From NCBI GenBank assembly GCA_013339765.2, contig CM023454.1, positions 142,850,593 to 142,914,592 of the forward strand: DNA of 64,000 nt, written 5' to 3'. The notes below the pieces were generated by a model. The model worked only from the letters and a program-made list of their open reading frames with translations, was not told the origin of the DNA and ran no database searches. The stretch is from Haemaphysalis longicornis (taxonomy: Eukaryota > Arthropoda > Arachnida > Ixodida > Ixodidae). The position numbers and the translations under genes were made by a program. How positions within the stretch are numbered: position 1 is the first letter of the stretch; every line of letters starts with the position of its first letter. Below are positions 10,284-20,774 of the stretch, one piece after another.

Positions 10284-10497
10284 TGTACCAGACCGGACTA
10301 TCTGCTTTCGGCATTCGCCCTAGGCGATATCGCCTCGCCCTCCCCTCCCCCCTTCCGTCTGCTTTACTTTCCTTCCTGGCTTTCTTTGTACCTTCCCCGC
10401 TGTGAACACGCAGCAAATAAACGGCCGGGGGGTCTTTCGTCTTGGCAAGGCCCAGCCAAATGTTCATCGTCGCCTTGTTTGTCAGTCAAACGTTTCA
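10284..10497 (+). repeat. 3' LTR of the Ty3/Gypsy element
   Basis: It begins TGTACCAGAC and ends CGTTTCA. It contains the same AATAAACGGCCGG block as the 5' LTR. The direct target repeat ATAT follows at 10498-10501. Confidence 0.92.
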
Positions 10498-10609
10498 ATA
10501 TAAATTTTCGTTTTCAACGGTGCCGCAGCCAACCAACTAAATTGCTGTCAACGCTGTTTGTGTTGTCCTTTTTGTGGTGAAATATGAAAATAAAAAAAAA
10601 CATGGTAAG

Positions 10610-11330
10610 GATTTTTAAATGACTACTTACCACCCCTAGGAGTTCCGGTAGTCTGCGGCTTCTTCCTTTGGCGGCGAAATAGGAAAGTGGCAGCCGTCTT
10701 AAAGCTCCAAATGCATGGGGAAAGCCGCATACGGCAGCACACGGTCGGATATGCTCTGCCATGCCGTCGGCCGTCGGCATTCGAATCTACGCATCATACA
10801 GTGCGTCCACAAGTGCTTCACAAAATTATCTGTAAATGTTGTTCACCGTGGATCGTCCAACGCCGAACACAGCTTCTACGGTGCGGTGCTCGCCTGACGA
10901 GCACAGTTTGAGAGGCCGATAGCGACCCGTTTCTCTAAGGGCATCGTGTCAGGCATGTTTGAGTCTATGCGTTCGAGATTCGGCCTGAATGCGTTACCAA
11001 TGAAGTGAAATGTGCCTGGAGATACACAGAAATGGCGCCTGAAATTGTCTTCACCGAGCTGGGGCACAATTTCCTCAAACCAGCCTTCATTGCGTGGTTA
11101 GGCCCACATCTTTCGGTCTGCCGTTTTTCCCGCATGCGGGTAAGCGGTGAAGGCTAGTAGGCAATTCATGAAAACGAGTTCTGTTCTAACTCTCTCGGTT
11201 TTTGCAACCGCGATGTCCGAGTCCAGACTCGTCATGCTGGCCCTTGCACTTGCTACAATATATTCTTCGTCTTTGTCACCAATCTTTCCCTCGACCGTTG
11301 CAAGCGCTGGAGGCACTTCCACAAATGATT
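10610..11330 (-). pseudogene. PIF/Harbinger (HARBI1-like) transposase fragment
   Basis: Minus-strand segments give RRHFCVSPGTFHFIGNAFRP, then MPLEKRVAIGL, and after a frameshift GFPHAFGAL and DGCHFPISPPKEEAADYRN. These are the N-terminal HARBI1 block, the helix-turn-helix region and the first catalytic Asp block (DGCHxPxxPP). The upstream piece at 11098-11322 ends RKMWA* just before PRNEGWFEE, which looks like the usual N-terminal run-in with one stop. The second and third catalytic residues are absent because the copy ends near 10610. No terminal inverted repeats were located. Clearly a dead fragment. Confidence 0.75.
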
Positions 11331-11364
11331 GTCACAAGATGCCCGCTGGCGAGTAAACAGTGTC

Positions 11365-11478
11365 CATGGTGAAAACAGCGCATCCGAGACGAAGACAGAG
11401 AAGGGTGAACACAAGCACGTCTCTGTGTTTGTGTTTTCCCTGCTCTGTCTACGTTTTGGATGCGCTGTTTTCACCATG
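11365..11478. repeat. Imperfect inverted repeat, about 48-bp arms
   Basis: CATGGTGAAAACAGCGCATCC at the left is mirrored by its complement ending at 11478. The outer 21 bases pair perfectly and pairing continues with mismatches toward an 18-base centre. It lies just beyond the transposase relic. It may be a small foldback element. Confidence 0.85.
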
Positions 11479-11479
11479 A

Positions 11480-12215
11480 ACATTCACCAACCTGCTGAGT
11501 TCGCCGAACTCCTAAACACAGTGTCGTCTGCTAGCTGTCAGCAGTGTGATGTAGCCGCCGCGCATCGAAAAGCGTCTTCAAAACTTTTTATGTCGTTTAA
11601 CCGTTTTGAATACCATTTAAGTGTTTGTCAAAGCAAGTGAAACGCAGCTAATTCAACTCCTAGGCTTTTCAAAAAAAGAAAACATATCGTATTTCCAAGT
11701 ACACTTTGGGGCACTGTCGCGCCACGAATCATTTGGGCCAAAACCTTGAACGCCTCGGCTGCGTTTGCAGCGTACCTGCAGCAGCGGGAAACTCAGTAGA
11801 GTTTGATTGTTTCCAAGTTTCAAAGGCCATCGACTAACCCGTCTATTGAAAGATTTCGTCTACCACGGATATTATTCATATATGGCGGTTTTAAAGAATT
11901 TTTAGGCTAACTTTGTTTGCAGCGGAATGACCTGTTAAAATATAAAGAATTATGTTCAATCAAATAAAACGGTGGTAATGCCTGCTTGAAATAGCAGAAG
12001 TATGTGATTATGGCCATTTTTTTCTCCTGAGTGTCCCACACTGAATTAATAATTAGTAATCTCTACAAAACCCCTTTCGAATGTTTTTGGATATTTAGGT
12101 AGCGTCATTGGTAGTCGAGAAGGCCACATTAGGCTACAATAGCAGCTTTTTGCCCAGGAATCAATCTAGATCTATCTAGAAACTAAAAAAAACTGAATTA
12201 TAGACGTCCCGTTAT
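11480..12215. other. No gene recognised
   Basis: This is AT-rich sequence with only short open frames and no motif I can name. It separates the transposase relic and foldback from the 3' tail of the next LINE. Confidence 0.5.
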
Positions 12216-12951
12216 ATATCAATCAATCAATGAATCAATGAATCTTTATTTGTTCTTCAAGAGGAAGAAGGGAGGACAGCGGAAATAAGCTGCGCATTAG
12301 CAGCTTGACGAAGTCCGCGCCCCCCGGTACAGATTTATGCAGTAGCGATATAGTAATGAGGTGCACACATTTGGGCATAGAAAAAAAGAAACAAGGGACA
12401 GTACATGACATAACACCCAATATCAACTGAAGTAGCGCAACAAAAGGCCACTGAAGGCGATAACTATAAATAAGATATAGCATACACAAACATGTCTGGC
12501 CACTACCGCAGAACGCATGCGCTAGGGCGTAGTAAAATATCACTGCACAAAACAGAATAAAAGAATATGACCGATAATACGATAAAATACGATAACACGG
12601 TAAAATGCGATAAAAAGTACGATTATACTAAAGAATAATACAGATACTATTACGGATTATTACGTTTGAGAGCCCACGTAACAGGTGGACAATAGCTCGG
12701 AGTTGTCTGAAAATACGATAAATACTGGAAAAATAGTTAAGGGAAAAAAAATGTCCAAGATATGAACTGGTGTATTGCAAGAGCGCAGAAAACAGAACAA
12801 AAAATGGAAGCTATGGTGCTCGGAAACACTGCTAGCCGTTGAAGCAGAGCGCGTGTTCTCTGTATTAAACGGAACAAGTTCCTTTATGAATGCAATGTAG
12901 GCAGAAATCAATAGTAGCACAAGATCAGACAGCCGCTGTAACAGAGTGGCA

Positions 12952-14052
12952 TCAGATCCCAGTTGCATCGGATAAGAAATACGTGAAAAGGCTTCGAGTC
13001 GAGGAAGTTATAACATCGATATCAAGTGTAGATAGCTTATTTGAAATGAATGCAATGTTAAACGGCGCAGACTGTGATCCATATGGCGTGCGGCAAAAGC
13101 GGGTAATCCATGGGTCATGTGTTCTCGTGTCATAAATGTAGCGCCGCTCTTCCAGGTTAAATAATGCTACATAATCAAGATTTCTGTTTCGAATAGCAGA
13201 CCGGTAAGTGCAAGCGAGCCGGAAAGGATAAATTGAGGCAACTGGTAATATAGCAAACATCTTAAAGTATTGGATTGTATGAGCCCTGAATGGAGCATTC
13301 GCTATTATACGCATAGCACGCTTTTGGCATACACTTAATTTGTTCATGTTAAAATTTGATGTTGTTGCCCATACCATGTGGCCATAATTAATGGTAGATA
13401 AGAACAGTCCATTGTATATTATGCGTTTTACTGAACATGGTAGGAAATGACGGTGACGATTTAATACTCCTTTAATTTTATTTAGTTTACTACAAATTTG
13501 TTCAATGTGCTGGTCCCAGCTTAAATGTTCAGAAAATATTACTCCAAGTGTTTTTATGTGATTTACAATTTTAATTTCCTCGCTATCTATACTTAGTTTC
13601 GGTAATTCAGCTAAAGCAGTATTTCGTGTACGAAAAAGAATGGCTTGGGTTTTCTTAGCATTTAGTCGCAGATAGTTTGTGTCGCACCATTCTTTTACGA
13701 GCTTCATGATACCATTTGCTGAACTAATTAGATGCCGGGAATCTCTGCCGCTGAGTAGAATGGTTGTATCATCTGTCATAACCAATCCATCGCACATCTT
13801 CAGAAATTTGAAAATATCATTGATGTAAACAATAAACAATAGGGGCCCAAGAATGCTGCCTTGAGGAACACCACTAGTTATGCGTCGTAATTGGGAGTTT
13901 GGCATTGTAATGGAGACATACTGTGAAAGATGTTGCAAATATGAACACAGGAGAGCATTAGCATCACCAAGCACACATTTGCTCAAGTTGGATACTAGAA
14001 TATTATGATTGATACAGTCAAACGCTTTTGAAAAATCTACGTATACACCCAA
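12952..14052 (-). CDS. LINE RT palm and C-terminal domain (fragment)
   Basis: This 366-residue open segment begins with YVDFSKAFDCINH, the RT block A Asp. It goes on to SGVPQGSILGPLLFIVYIND and then reads MTDDTTILL where YADDT is expected. One Asp pair is kept but the Tyr-Ala is replaced. A long C-terminal part with KTLGVIFSEHLSW and VCQKRAMRII follows, typical of CR1/Jockey-type ORF2. It is uninterrupted over 1.1 kb, so decay here is mild. It continues from the finger region at 14273-14797 in another frame. Confidence 0.85.
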   Translation of the reverse strand: MGVYVDFSKAFDCINHNILVSNLSKCVLGDANALLCSYLQHLSQYVSITMPNSQLRRITSGVPQGSILGPLLFIVYINDIFKFLKMCDGLVMTDDTTILLSGRDSRHLISSANGIMKLVKEWCDTNYLRLNAKKTQAILFRTRNTALAELPKLSIDSEEIKIVNHIKTLGVIFSEHLSWDQHIEQICSKLNKIKGVLNRHRHFLPCSVKRIIYNGLFLSTINYGHMVWATTSNFNMNKLSVCQKRAMRIIANAPFRAHTIQYFKMFAILPVASIYPFRLACTYRSAIRNRNLDYVALFNLEERRYIYDTRTHDPWITRFCRTPYGSQSAPFNIAFISNKLSTLDIDVITSSTRSLFTYFLSDATGI

Positions 14053-14272
14053 AACAGTATTTTTCTCTTCAAGTTGGTTGATAATATATTCTTTTCTTTG
14101 TTAGTAGTGCCAACTCAGTTGATTTACCTTTTAAAACCGTACTGGGAGGGTTCCAAATCAGTGAGTGTTTGTTAAGAAATTCATAAAGTCGCGCGTGCAT
14201 GATTTTTTTCTATGCCCTTCGACAGGACAGGCAAATATAGAGATAGGTCTAAAATTGTTTAGGTCATTTCTG

Positions 14273-15065
14273 TCAACACACCTTGTAAATGGCAGCAACT
14301 TTTGCAACTTGCATTTGCGCCGGAAAACACCAACTCTGTAGTACTAAATTATATAAAGCCGTCAACATAGGAGCTATGAGGTCTATTACATACTTAATGG
14401 GGCCAATTTGCATGTCGTTCAAGTCTCGGGATTTTGAGTTCCTAAGGCTCCGAAATGTATTATTCACCTCCAACTCAGTAGTCGGGAAGAATACCATACT
14501 TCCAGTGAAACGGTCAGTTCTATGTAGCGAGACACTTGTGCAAGTTTGACCCGAACCCCCCACTGATGCAAAATGCGTATTGAACAAATCAGAAAGTTCG
14601 GTACCACTAATATTTCGGTTATCTATATTAAGACAGGAAACGTCTGACTGCACATTTTGTTGCAAAACAGAGTTAATACGTTTCCATAGGAGATTGCTGT
14701 TAAGAGAGGGATCACCAAAAAATGCCGCAAAATATTTTTCCTTGGCGACTTTAAGCTTCGCGTTTAGTTTATTACGGAAGGATTTATAGATCCGCAACTT
14801 TTCAGTATCCCTTGTTCTGATGAACTCCCAGTATAACCGGTTTTTTTTTTATTTCCTTAAGAAGATGATATGTTATCCAGGGCTTTCGCGATTTTTTATT
14901 CTGTTTACCTGGCAATTTACATGGAAAATGCTTATTATATATGTTCACTATATCAAAGACGAAGGAATCGTACATTGAGTTGGCGTCTGGTTTAGAAAGC
15001 ACGTCATTCCAGTCGTAATTTTCTATTTCATTACGAAAACTGTTTAGGGATCGCTCTGTAATGCA
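14273..15065 (-). pseudogene. LINE ORF2 finger region and endonuclease-RT linker
   Basis: The segments 14802-15002 and 14273-14797 give the linker with KKSRKPWITYHLL and KEKYFAAFFGDP. The NTHFASVG block and the SRDLNDMQIGPIKYVID block follow, where SxGxDGI..KYxxD is usual. These lie ahead of the RT palm in CR1/L2-like ORF2. Frameshifts fall near 14800 and between 14273 and 14052. No endonuclease motif is seen to the right of 15065. Confidence 0.75.
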
Positions 15066-17090
15066 CTATACATTCAGTGCATTCGTTTTAACGTTCACGA
15101 CTTGAGATCCTTGTCTCGCCAGGAGGACACAATATGTTTTTGTAATTTGTCGGTGGAATTTAAGACTTCGTGGCTGCTTCCTTGTCCGGAAACTGAATTT
15201 CAACTTCCAGTAAATGCATATATTTTTCTATGACCACAATTAGTGTGGCTTTCGCTCGTTTGAATAAAAATAGGATACTCTACAAAAACGATGTATGAAA
15301 AATACTCATTGGAGGTGCATCACTTCGCAAAATATTATGCGCGTGTTTTTTACGGTAAAAAAAGCGCCTGCAATAAAAGGTGACCCGAAACACCACTTCG
15401 CCGTATCTTGCATTTGCTTGTCCGTGTTGCCCCCTGGTTTTCTTTTCAAATGTTTTTGGTCATCAGTGCTCTTTGAATATATTGTTTTTCATTTTTGTCG
15501 CTAATACAGACAAACGTGCTCTTCATTTCAGGACAAAATGAAAGTAAGTTGCCATAATTTTTTTAAGCATTGCTGCCTTTTCTCTGCCTTGTGAGAAATG
15601 CTTGTGTTGAGCTGTGTTTAGTGAAGTAATAATGGTTCGTACTCGGTCATTCCCCCAAAGCTAAGAAATTTCAAGAAGTGTCTTGGCAAAAATATTTGCA
15701 AAGGCCACCAGGTCTGCATTCATCGATTGGAAGCAGCCTTCAAATCGTTCATTAGTTTGGCCAGGAGAACCTGCCGTACCGTTCGTTTGCAGTTCAGTTG
15801 GTCCAACGTTGTCCTTCCGGCCCGATGGCTCAACCAGATGAGGCCGGGTGGTTGAAGACGGGTAGTTTTGCCATCAATGCAGTTGTTAACCGCTGGAGAC
15901 AAAGACGCCACGGTAGGCAAAACTGGAACGCGTTTCCTCCTCCTTTATTTAATAATACTGATAGAGGGCACGCCACGCCTGTACCTGCTCTACTTCCGTA
16001 ACAATGCGTTGTTGAATGGTTCTTCGGGCAACAATTACCTTTTGTACTTGTCTCAACGATTAGCAGACGGAACCCGCTTTTGCACTGCGACTTCTGCACG
16101 CCCGTTTTGATGTCGATGTCATCTTCGGACGTACTCAAAGCAGCTGACGCATCAGGCTCCTTGAATTCTGCACAGTTCGTGGTGCTCGTTTCCTATTTCC
16201 ACACCGCCGAGGGAATCGGGAGTGCCCCTGGTAGCAATGGTGCTTCGGTGGGGCTGGTAGCGATAACACGATTCCTTCCCAAACATATTTTGAGCGCCCT
16301 CAGGTGTACTGGGAGCCGGGAAAAGACCGGAGGGAGGAGATGCATCGGTTGTGTTAGTGTTTGTTCTAATCTCCCCGCGCTGCGGCCTTTTCATTCGGTG
16401 TGGTAACGGGTTACGCTGCCGAATACGACCCAGCGGCGGCGTAGCGGGAGCGTATTCGAGTCGGGGACGAAATTAGTCGCCGCTCTGTTTCCAGGGCAGC
16501 TTCTTTGGCGTACCTTCTCAGGGAGAAAAAGGCAAACTTTTCTTGCGTCCCTGGAACGGGGATATTCTGTGTGATTGTGTAATTGATTATCAATTTTTTA
16601 ATTTGTAATTTTTCGCATTTCCGTGAATACGCCGGGCATGGACCCTTGTAGTATCTGCGAAAAAATCGGGTCGTTTGGCAGAATTTTTTGGTAGTATTGG
16701 GCCAAATATTTGCCACACGTGAGAACGAATTGATGATATAATGAAGACTGCCTTTATGCTTTCTGTAATTTGTAGTGTTAAGAGTCAAAAAAGTGTGTTT
16801 GAGACGAATTTACTGTGAATTGTTTGCGGGGCACTCCCGTGCCTCTCTCGCCATCGAGAACTTTGGCATCTCTTTAGTTTAGGAGGTGTGGCTCTGATAT
16901 CACAGTCGGAGAGCTGTGAACACTCCGATGGAGGGTGACACTGATGTACAGTTTGAGCATTCACGACTGAGAAGGACCTTGGCAGTCTGCAACTGCACAC
17001 TATCCATCTCAACGAAAAATTTTGCCGTTTTTTTTTGTTTTGGATAATACGAATTTCCAACGAGGGTATTTGGAAACTTTGTAGTAATGG
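15066..17090. other. Unassigned region
   Basis: Two kilobases hold several open frames of 60-125 residues on both strands, but I recognise no domain. The longest (16411-16788, minus) is Lys/Arg/Tyr-rich and lacks any family motif. GAATACG occurs with its complement CGTATTC about 35 bases later near 16420-16456. The 3' noncoding part and LTR of the old Gypsy element whose pol ends near 17290 should lie here, but I cannot find a matching LTR. Confidence 0.45.
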
Positions 17091-17098
17091 CTAGTGTT

Positions 17099-17377
17099 TC
17101 ACGACCACAGGTCGGGGTGCGTACAGATATTTTCTGATGAAAGGCGAGAACAATCGTGGATCGGGGGAAAGCATAATGTTAGAAACAGTGAAATAGACTT
17201 TGTTTCGGGCCCTTTTCCGGTTCCGATCATGTTTCTTGGGGGAGGTAAGGAAGTACTGTGCTCTATAGCATAATGCCGAAGATGGGGGTTGATCCTCCGC
17301 TGGCTTAACCGATGGCCAAAGAAGTCGCGGGTCTCGACGACCAGCGTTAGTGGCTTCAACCGTTCGCAGTAAAACAC
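17099..17377 (-). pseudogene. Old Gypsy pol C-terminal end (left part of the nest)
   Basis: Minus-strand reading gives VFYCERLKPLTLVVE, which fits the VHVxRLKP close of Ty3/Gypsy integrase. A Pro-rich, unrecognised stretch follows. It abuts the 3' tail of the CR1-like LINE at 17385. I take it as the distal piece of the same pol whose integrase core lies at 20640-20774 and 26400-27189. About 100 residues are missing between the pieces, so the LINE insertion was accompanied or followed by a deletion. The link is inference from orientation and domain order. Confidence 0.5.
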
Positions 17378-17420
17378 CTTGCCATTTATTTATTTATTTA
17401 TTTATTAATTTATTTATTTA
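17378..17420. repeat. TTTA microsatellite / LINE tail
   Basis: This is a run of TTTA units with one interruption (TTAA). On the minus strand it reads TAAATAAA and forms the 3' tail of the LINE at 17385-20650. Confidence 0.85.
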
Positions 17421-17937
17421 TCATGGTACCCATAGCGCCACTTTGGCATTCCAGTGGGGGGAAGAGGTAAATATATATCATAGACAACGAAAGCAGTTAA
17501 TACTGAACACATGAAAATAACAATTACAGTTCAGAACAAATCACTGACACAAATCAAGAGGAAGAACCGTTAATGTATGCGGAACAACAACGACAACAAA
17601 GAAGGTAAGCAAGACATAATCGTACATGTGCGAAGCAAAACATGGTTCTGGTGGCGCAAGAAGGAAAGCACTGAACGGAAATGAAAACCCAAATGCAAAA
17701 ATAAAAATCACACGGCTGAGGCAAATGCATCACTTGGAGACAGCGATACGATATCACTAGGCAACCGCTTCCACTCACTGAACGTCTTAAGGAAAAAAGA
17801 CATCTTAAAAAGTTCTGTTCTTCATCTATATTCTTTATCTTAAGTGGGTGATCGCGGCTTGCAGAAGTGTACTCTGGTGCCTTTATATAGCTATCACGAT
17901 TGAGGCCGCTTCTATTGATATATACTGTGCAAAAGTT

Positions 17938-19028
17938 TCATCTGAATGTCTTTCTACGATTTTGAAGGGTATTCCAGCCTAAGTTTTCTTTTGTTTGGGA
18001 TGGGCTCAAATACCGAGTATAATTTTGAACAAAACGTGCTGCTAAGCTTTGTACCCTTTCTAGTTTCATTAGGTCAGTCACAGTCCTGGGGTCCCAGATG
18101 GTACAAGCATATTCCAGTATTGGCCTTATGTAGTCTTCTAAAGTATATTTCTTGTTTCTTAAGAAAAGCACTTCGCATTTCTACGCAGCATACCAAGAAT
18201 TCTACACGCCTTATCAATTATATAGTCAACATGACGGTGCCACCATAGTTGTTGGGTAAAGTAAACACCAAGGTATATATATTCCCACACTCATGCAAGA
18301 TCTGTCCCGTTAATGCTATACGTGTATACATGTGGAGACCTTTGTCTAGTAATGCAAATCTCCACCATTTTGTCAAGATATATACCGATGCCCGATTTAT
18401 CACACCACTCTAAAACCTTGTCTAGATCTTTCTGTAGTTCATTGTAATCATCCTGGGCTTTTATAACACGATACAAAACGCAGTTTTCTGCGAACAATCT
18501 GATACAAGATGATATGCCTAAGGAAATTTCATTCATGCAAAACAAAAACAAGAGTGGACCTAACTGAACCTTGAGGCACCCCCGATGACACAACAGCACC
18601 ATGCGACCGTTCACCGCCAACGACTACACGTTGCGTCCTACAATCTAGGCATTCTTTTATCGACTCACCACCGTTTTGTTTATGTGGTACCACAACAATT
18701 TTTCAAGCAGCAAAGAATGAGGAACTACGTCAGAAGCCTTCCTTAAATCTAAAAAAATGCAATTTGCACAACCCCTTTTGTGAAGGGTTGATGCTAAGTC
18801 GTGTGTTAATTCTGTAAACTGAGTAAAACAAGAAAAACCACTTCGAAGTCCATGTTGCTGAGGAATCAATAAAGAAAATCTGTTCAAGTGGCTCATGATG
18901 TTGCTAAAAACTACATGCTCAAATAACTTGCAGAGGACACTAGTCAAGGACACAGGCCGATAATTGAGCACAAATTTTCGCGGTCTCGATTTCGGAATAG
19001 GTTCAAGTCTCCAGGCAATAAACCACAT
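17938..19028 (-). pseudogene. LINE RT palm and C-terminal domain, broken
   Basis: Segments at 18657-19028, 18291-18620 and 17938-18171 give, in order, NYRPVSLTSVLCKLFEHVV and FLDLRKASDVVPHSLL (the block A Asp motif, altered from FxKAFDxVxH). FAENCVLYR (active site, both Asp lost) and LEYACTIWDP with the post-RT block follow. The loss of both Asp residues in the catalytic box means no polymerase activity even if frames were ignored. Confidence 0.8.
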
Positions 19029-19630
19029 GTCAAGGACTTAGTAAAAAGTACACAGAGGTATTGAGACAACGGGCCTGCACAAGCGGAGAGCAGAAAGTTC
19101 GGCAAGTCATCGGGCCCGCTGGCACTAGTGGCACTTAAACGCTCAAGTTGCAGTTGAATGCCCCTCGTGTCAAAGACAATGTCATTCATGGGTTCCCCTC
19201 CGATAAGCCCGTAGTGAAACATTGGATCCCTGTTAGTAGCGCGCGCAGAAAATACAGAGCTGCAGAAAGAGCTTAAACATTCTGCCTTATCGAGGCTTTC
19301 ATGAACAAGAGACCCATTGTGTTCGAGCACAGGAATCGACACTTCGTCTTTTCTATTCCTCTTGATAAATTGCCAAAATTCCCTAGGGTAAGTTTTTAAC
19401 CTAGAATGAAAAGAACCATAAAAAAACCCTTTCGAGTGTGATATTGCGCACTTCGCGGCATTTGAAGCGTGCGGCAATTGTTGCTTTTTCTGGCGTGTAG
19501 GGTTCTTTCTGTACTCAGTGTATACGCGATTCCTTTTTTCTAGTGCCCTACGAACGTCCCTCGTGAACCACGGCTTACTTCTACCCCGCCTTGACGTCAA
19601 TATCCATGATGGGATGAATTGGTCACGCAA
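18944..19630 (-). CDS. LINE ORF2 linker and RT fingers (fragment)
   Basis: This 228-residue open segment carries the stretch between endonuclease and RT. It reads SKPWFTRDVRRALEKRNRVY, a block widely shared in CR1-like elements. KTYPREFWQFIKRNRKDE and the SATSASGPDDLPNFLL finger motif (ASGPDxxP) follow. It then runs out of frame before NYRPVSL. It shows the same layout as better-kept relatives. No activity is expected on its own. Confidence 0.8.
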   Translation of the reverse strand: MRDQFIPSWILTSRRGRSKPWFTRDVRRALEKRNRVYTEYRKNPTRQKKQQLPHASNAAKCAISHSKGFFYGSFHSRLKTYPREFWQFIKRNRKDEVSIPVLEHNGSLVHESLDKAECLSSFCSSVFSARATNRDPMFHYGLIGGEPMNDIVFDTRGIQLQLERLSATSASGPDDLPNFLLSACAGPLSQYLCVLFTKSLTCGLLPGDLNLFRNRDRENLCSIIGLCP

Positions 19631-19674
19631 CTCGAAAATCTTATTTTTAAGTAAACTCCAAACTTCTTCTATGT

Positions 19675-20460
19675 TCAGCGACTCTCACAATGTCTCAAAT
19701 ACGTCGTAATACGAATGAAGTGCCAGCAAAATTTCATTGACTCGATCCTTTCTGTAGCTGTATAGTCGTCTGCATGCACCATTAGTGGCTTAATGTACTC
19801 CGATTTTACTTTGCACAAAACAGCATTATGGTCACTTATGCCTGGCAAGATGAGCACAGGTCCCGTATCCACAGGCAAATTAGTAAAAAGTAAGTTTAAC
19901 ACATTACTTCCACGCGTAGGGTGGCACACCAACTGCGATAGCGCAAAGGAGTCGCTTAATTTCATCCATTCTTTTGCCGACGCACTAGACACATTAGGCG
20001 TTTTGGCATTTGGCATCCAATTAATTTCGGGTAAATTGAAATCGCCACCGATCACTAAGGAATCAGAATTTCTCATCTCTACATCTTCCAATAGACATCT
20101 TCCACTAGCTTAGTGAGAACCTGCACCCTACTGCCAGGAGGCCTGTAAAAGGAGCGAACCGCCAGCGATTTTCTATTTTTTAAACGAAGTCGTGCCCAAA
20201 CCGCATCAGTAGAATAATCTGAAATGCTTAACATTTTTCGACTGTATTTTCTTATCAAGAAGAATAAACACAGCACCCCCAAGACAGTCTCCATCTTTTC
20301 TATAACTAACGTAGTTGCTGGGGAAGACATCACAATTCCTGTCGTTACTATGTAACCGCGATTCAGTGCCCAAAATCACAGATGGTTTACGCATGTCAAT
20401 CAAGTAAAAAATTCATCTGTTTTGTTCCTGAGGCTTCTGCATTTGACGTTACGGAACGAT
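19675..20460 (-). pseudogene. LINE APE endonuclease domain, frameshifted
   Basis: On the minus strand the order is KCRSLRNKTDEF (N-terminal, metal-binding Asn lost), ILGTESRLHS (catalytic Glu block), FPSNYVSYRKD, SFYRPPGS, GGDFNLPEINW and ISDHNAVL (Asp-His pair). This is a complete APE-type motif series spread over three frames. The enzyme nicks target DNA to prime reverse transcription. A near-identical fragment of this domain (20260-20445) is present again inside an LTR at 25103-25258. Confidence 0.82.
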
Positions 20461-20486
20461 AACAACGCGTCCTTCTCCCGGCTTTG

Positions 20487-20650
20487 TCAAACAGCTCGCA
20501 CAACCCGCCCCACAGATTCGTCATAACCATATTTGACTTTATGCAAGTAGAGTACGTCACGCTTAACGTACCCTTTATCTGCCTCAGTCTGGTGTTCCTT
20601 TGCATATTCAAAAAGCATTTTTCTTTTCTTTCGCAACGGCTCAAGCTGTG
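20487..20650 (-). pseudogene. LINE ORF1 C-terminal remnant
   Basis: The reading KKRKMLFEYAKEHQTEADKG continues into VKRDVLYLHKVKYGYDE and ends just before the endonuclease frame. The pattern of a basic helix, then xLxxxKVxYxYDE, resembles ORF1 C-terminal ends of CR1-like elements. The LINE is truncated here, where the old Gypsy integrase begins. Confidence 0.5.
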
Positions 20651-20774
20651 TTGTACGCAAACGTGACATACGAGAGAACTTCGTCCCAACCCTTATGTTC
20701 AACTTCAATGGACATAGACAGCATATCCGCGATTGTTTTGTTAAGACGTTACGGTAGTCCTTTCGTTTGGATGT
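20640..20774 (-). pseudogene. Old Gypsy integrase, middle piece of the nest
   Basis: The minus-strand reading keeps the last part of the integrase core. It has traces of the H-P-Q-T-N-G region, then LTKQ..ADMLSM-type sequence and WDEVLSYVTFAYNTA. This is the standard stretch after the catalytic Glu in Ty3/Gypsy integrases. It lies in the right position and strand to continue the integrase that breaks off at 26400. The joint is exactly at the LTR element's GATGT duplication. That makes the nesting well supported. Confidence 0.72.

Larger units (their letters stand above)
4661..10497 (+). mobile_element. Ty3/Gypsy LTR retrotransposon with nested insertion
   Basis: The element has two LTRs (225 and 214 bp) starting TGTA and ending in CA, flanked by the 4-bp duplication ATAT (4657-4660 and 10498-10501). 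Inside are gag with two zinc knuckles, a DTG protease, RT with YVDD, RNase H and a DDE integrase, all plus strand. Layout and motifs resemble the K02A2.6-like Gypsy proteins common in arthropods. The protease is split by a 1.46-kb insertion. Downstream pol has five stops and one frameshift, so the copy is inactive. The visible LTR differences point to a moderate age. Confidence 0.92.
12218..15065 (-). mobile_element. CR1/L2-like LINE, 5'-truncated
   Basis: On the minus strand the element ends at the left with AATAAA and a TGAT-type tandem tail (12218-12245), a common tail for these LINEs. Coding remnants run from just after the endonuclease through the RT fingers and palm to the C-terminal domain. 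There is no RNase H, which favours CR1/L2 over the I superfamily. The 5' edge near 15065 leaves out ORF1 and the endonuclease. An 8-bp palindrome (15060-15083) sits at this edge. It is a standard truncated copy made by target-primed reverse transcription. Confidence 0.82.
17385..20650 (-). mobile_element. CR1-like LINE inserted in old Gypsy pol
   Basis: The element is on the minus strand. It has the end of ORF1 (20487-20650), an APE endonuclease (19675-20460), an RT (18290-19630) and a C-terminal domain down to about 17940, then 3' noncoding sequence and a TAAA tail. The endonuclease shows SLRNK, GTESRL, RPPGS, GGDFNLPEINW and SDHNAV. The RT has SLLIPQQHGLRSG and CLKVQLGPLLF in place of VPQGSVLGP. 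The catalytic FADD reads FAEN (18483-18494). Many frameshifts make it dead. It disrupts the integrase of an older Gypsy element. Confidence 0.85.
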
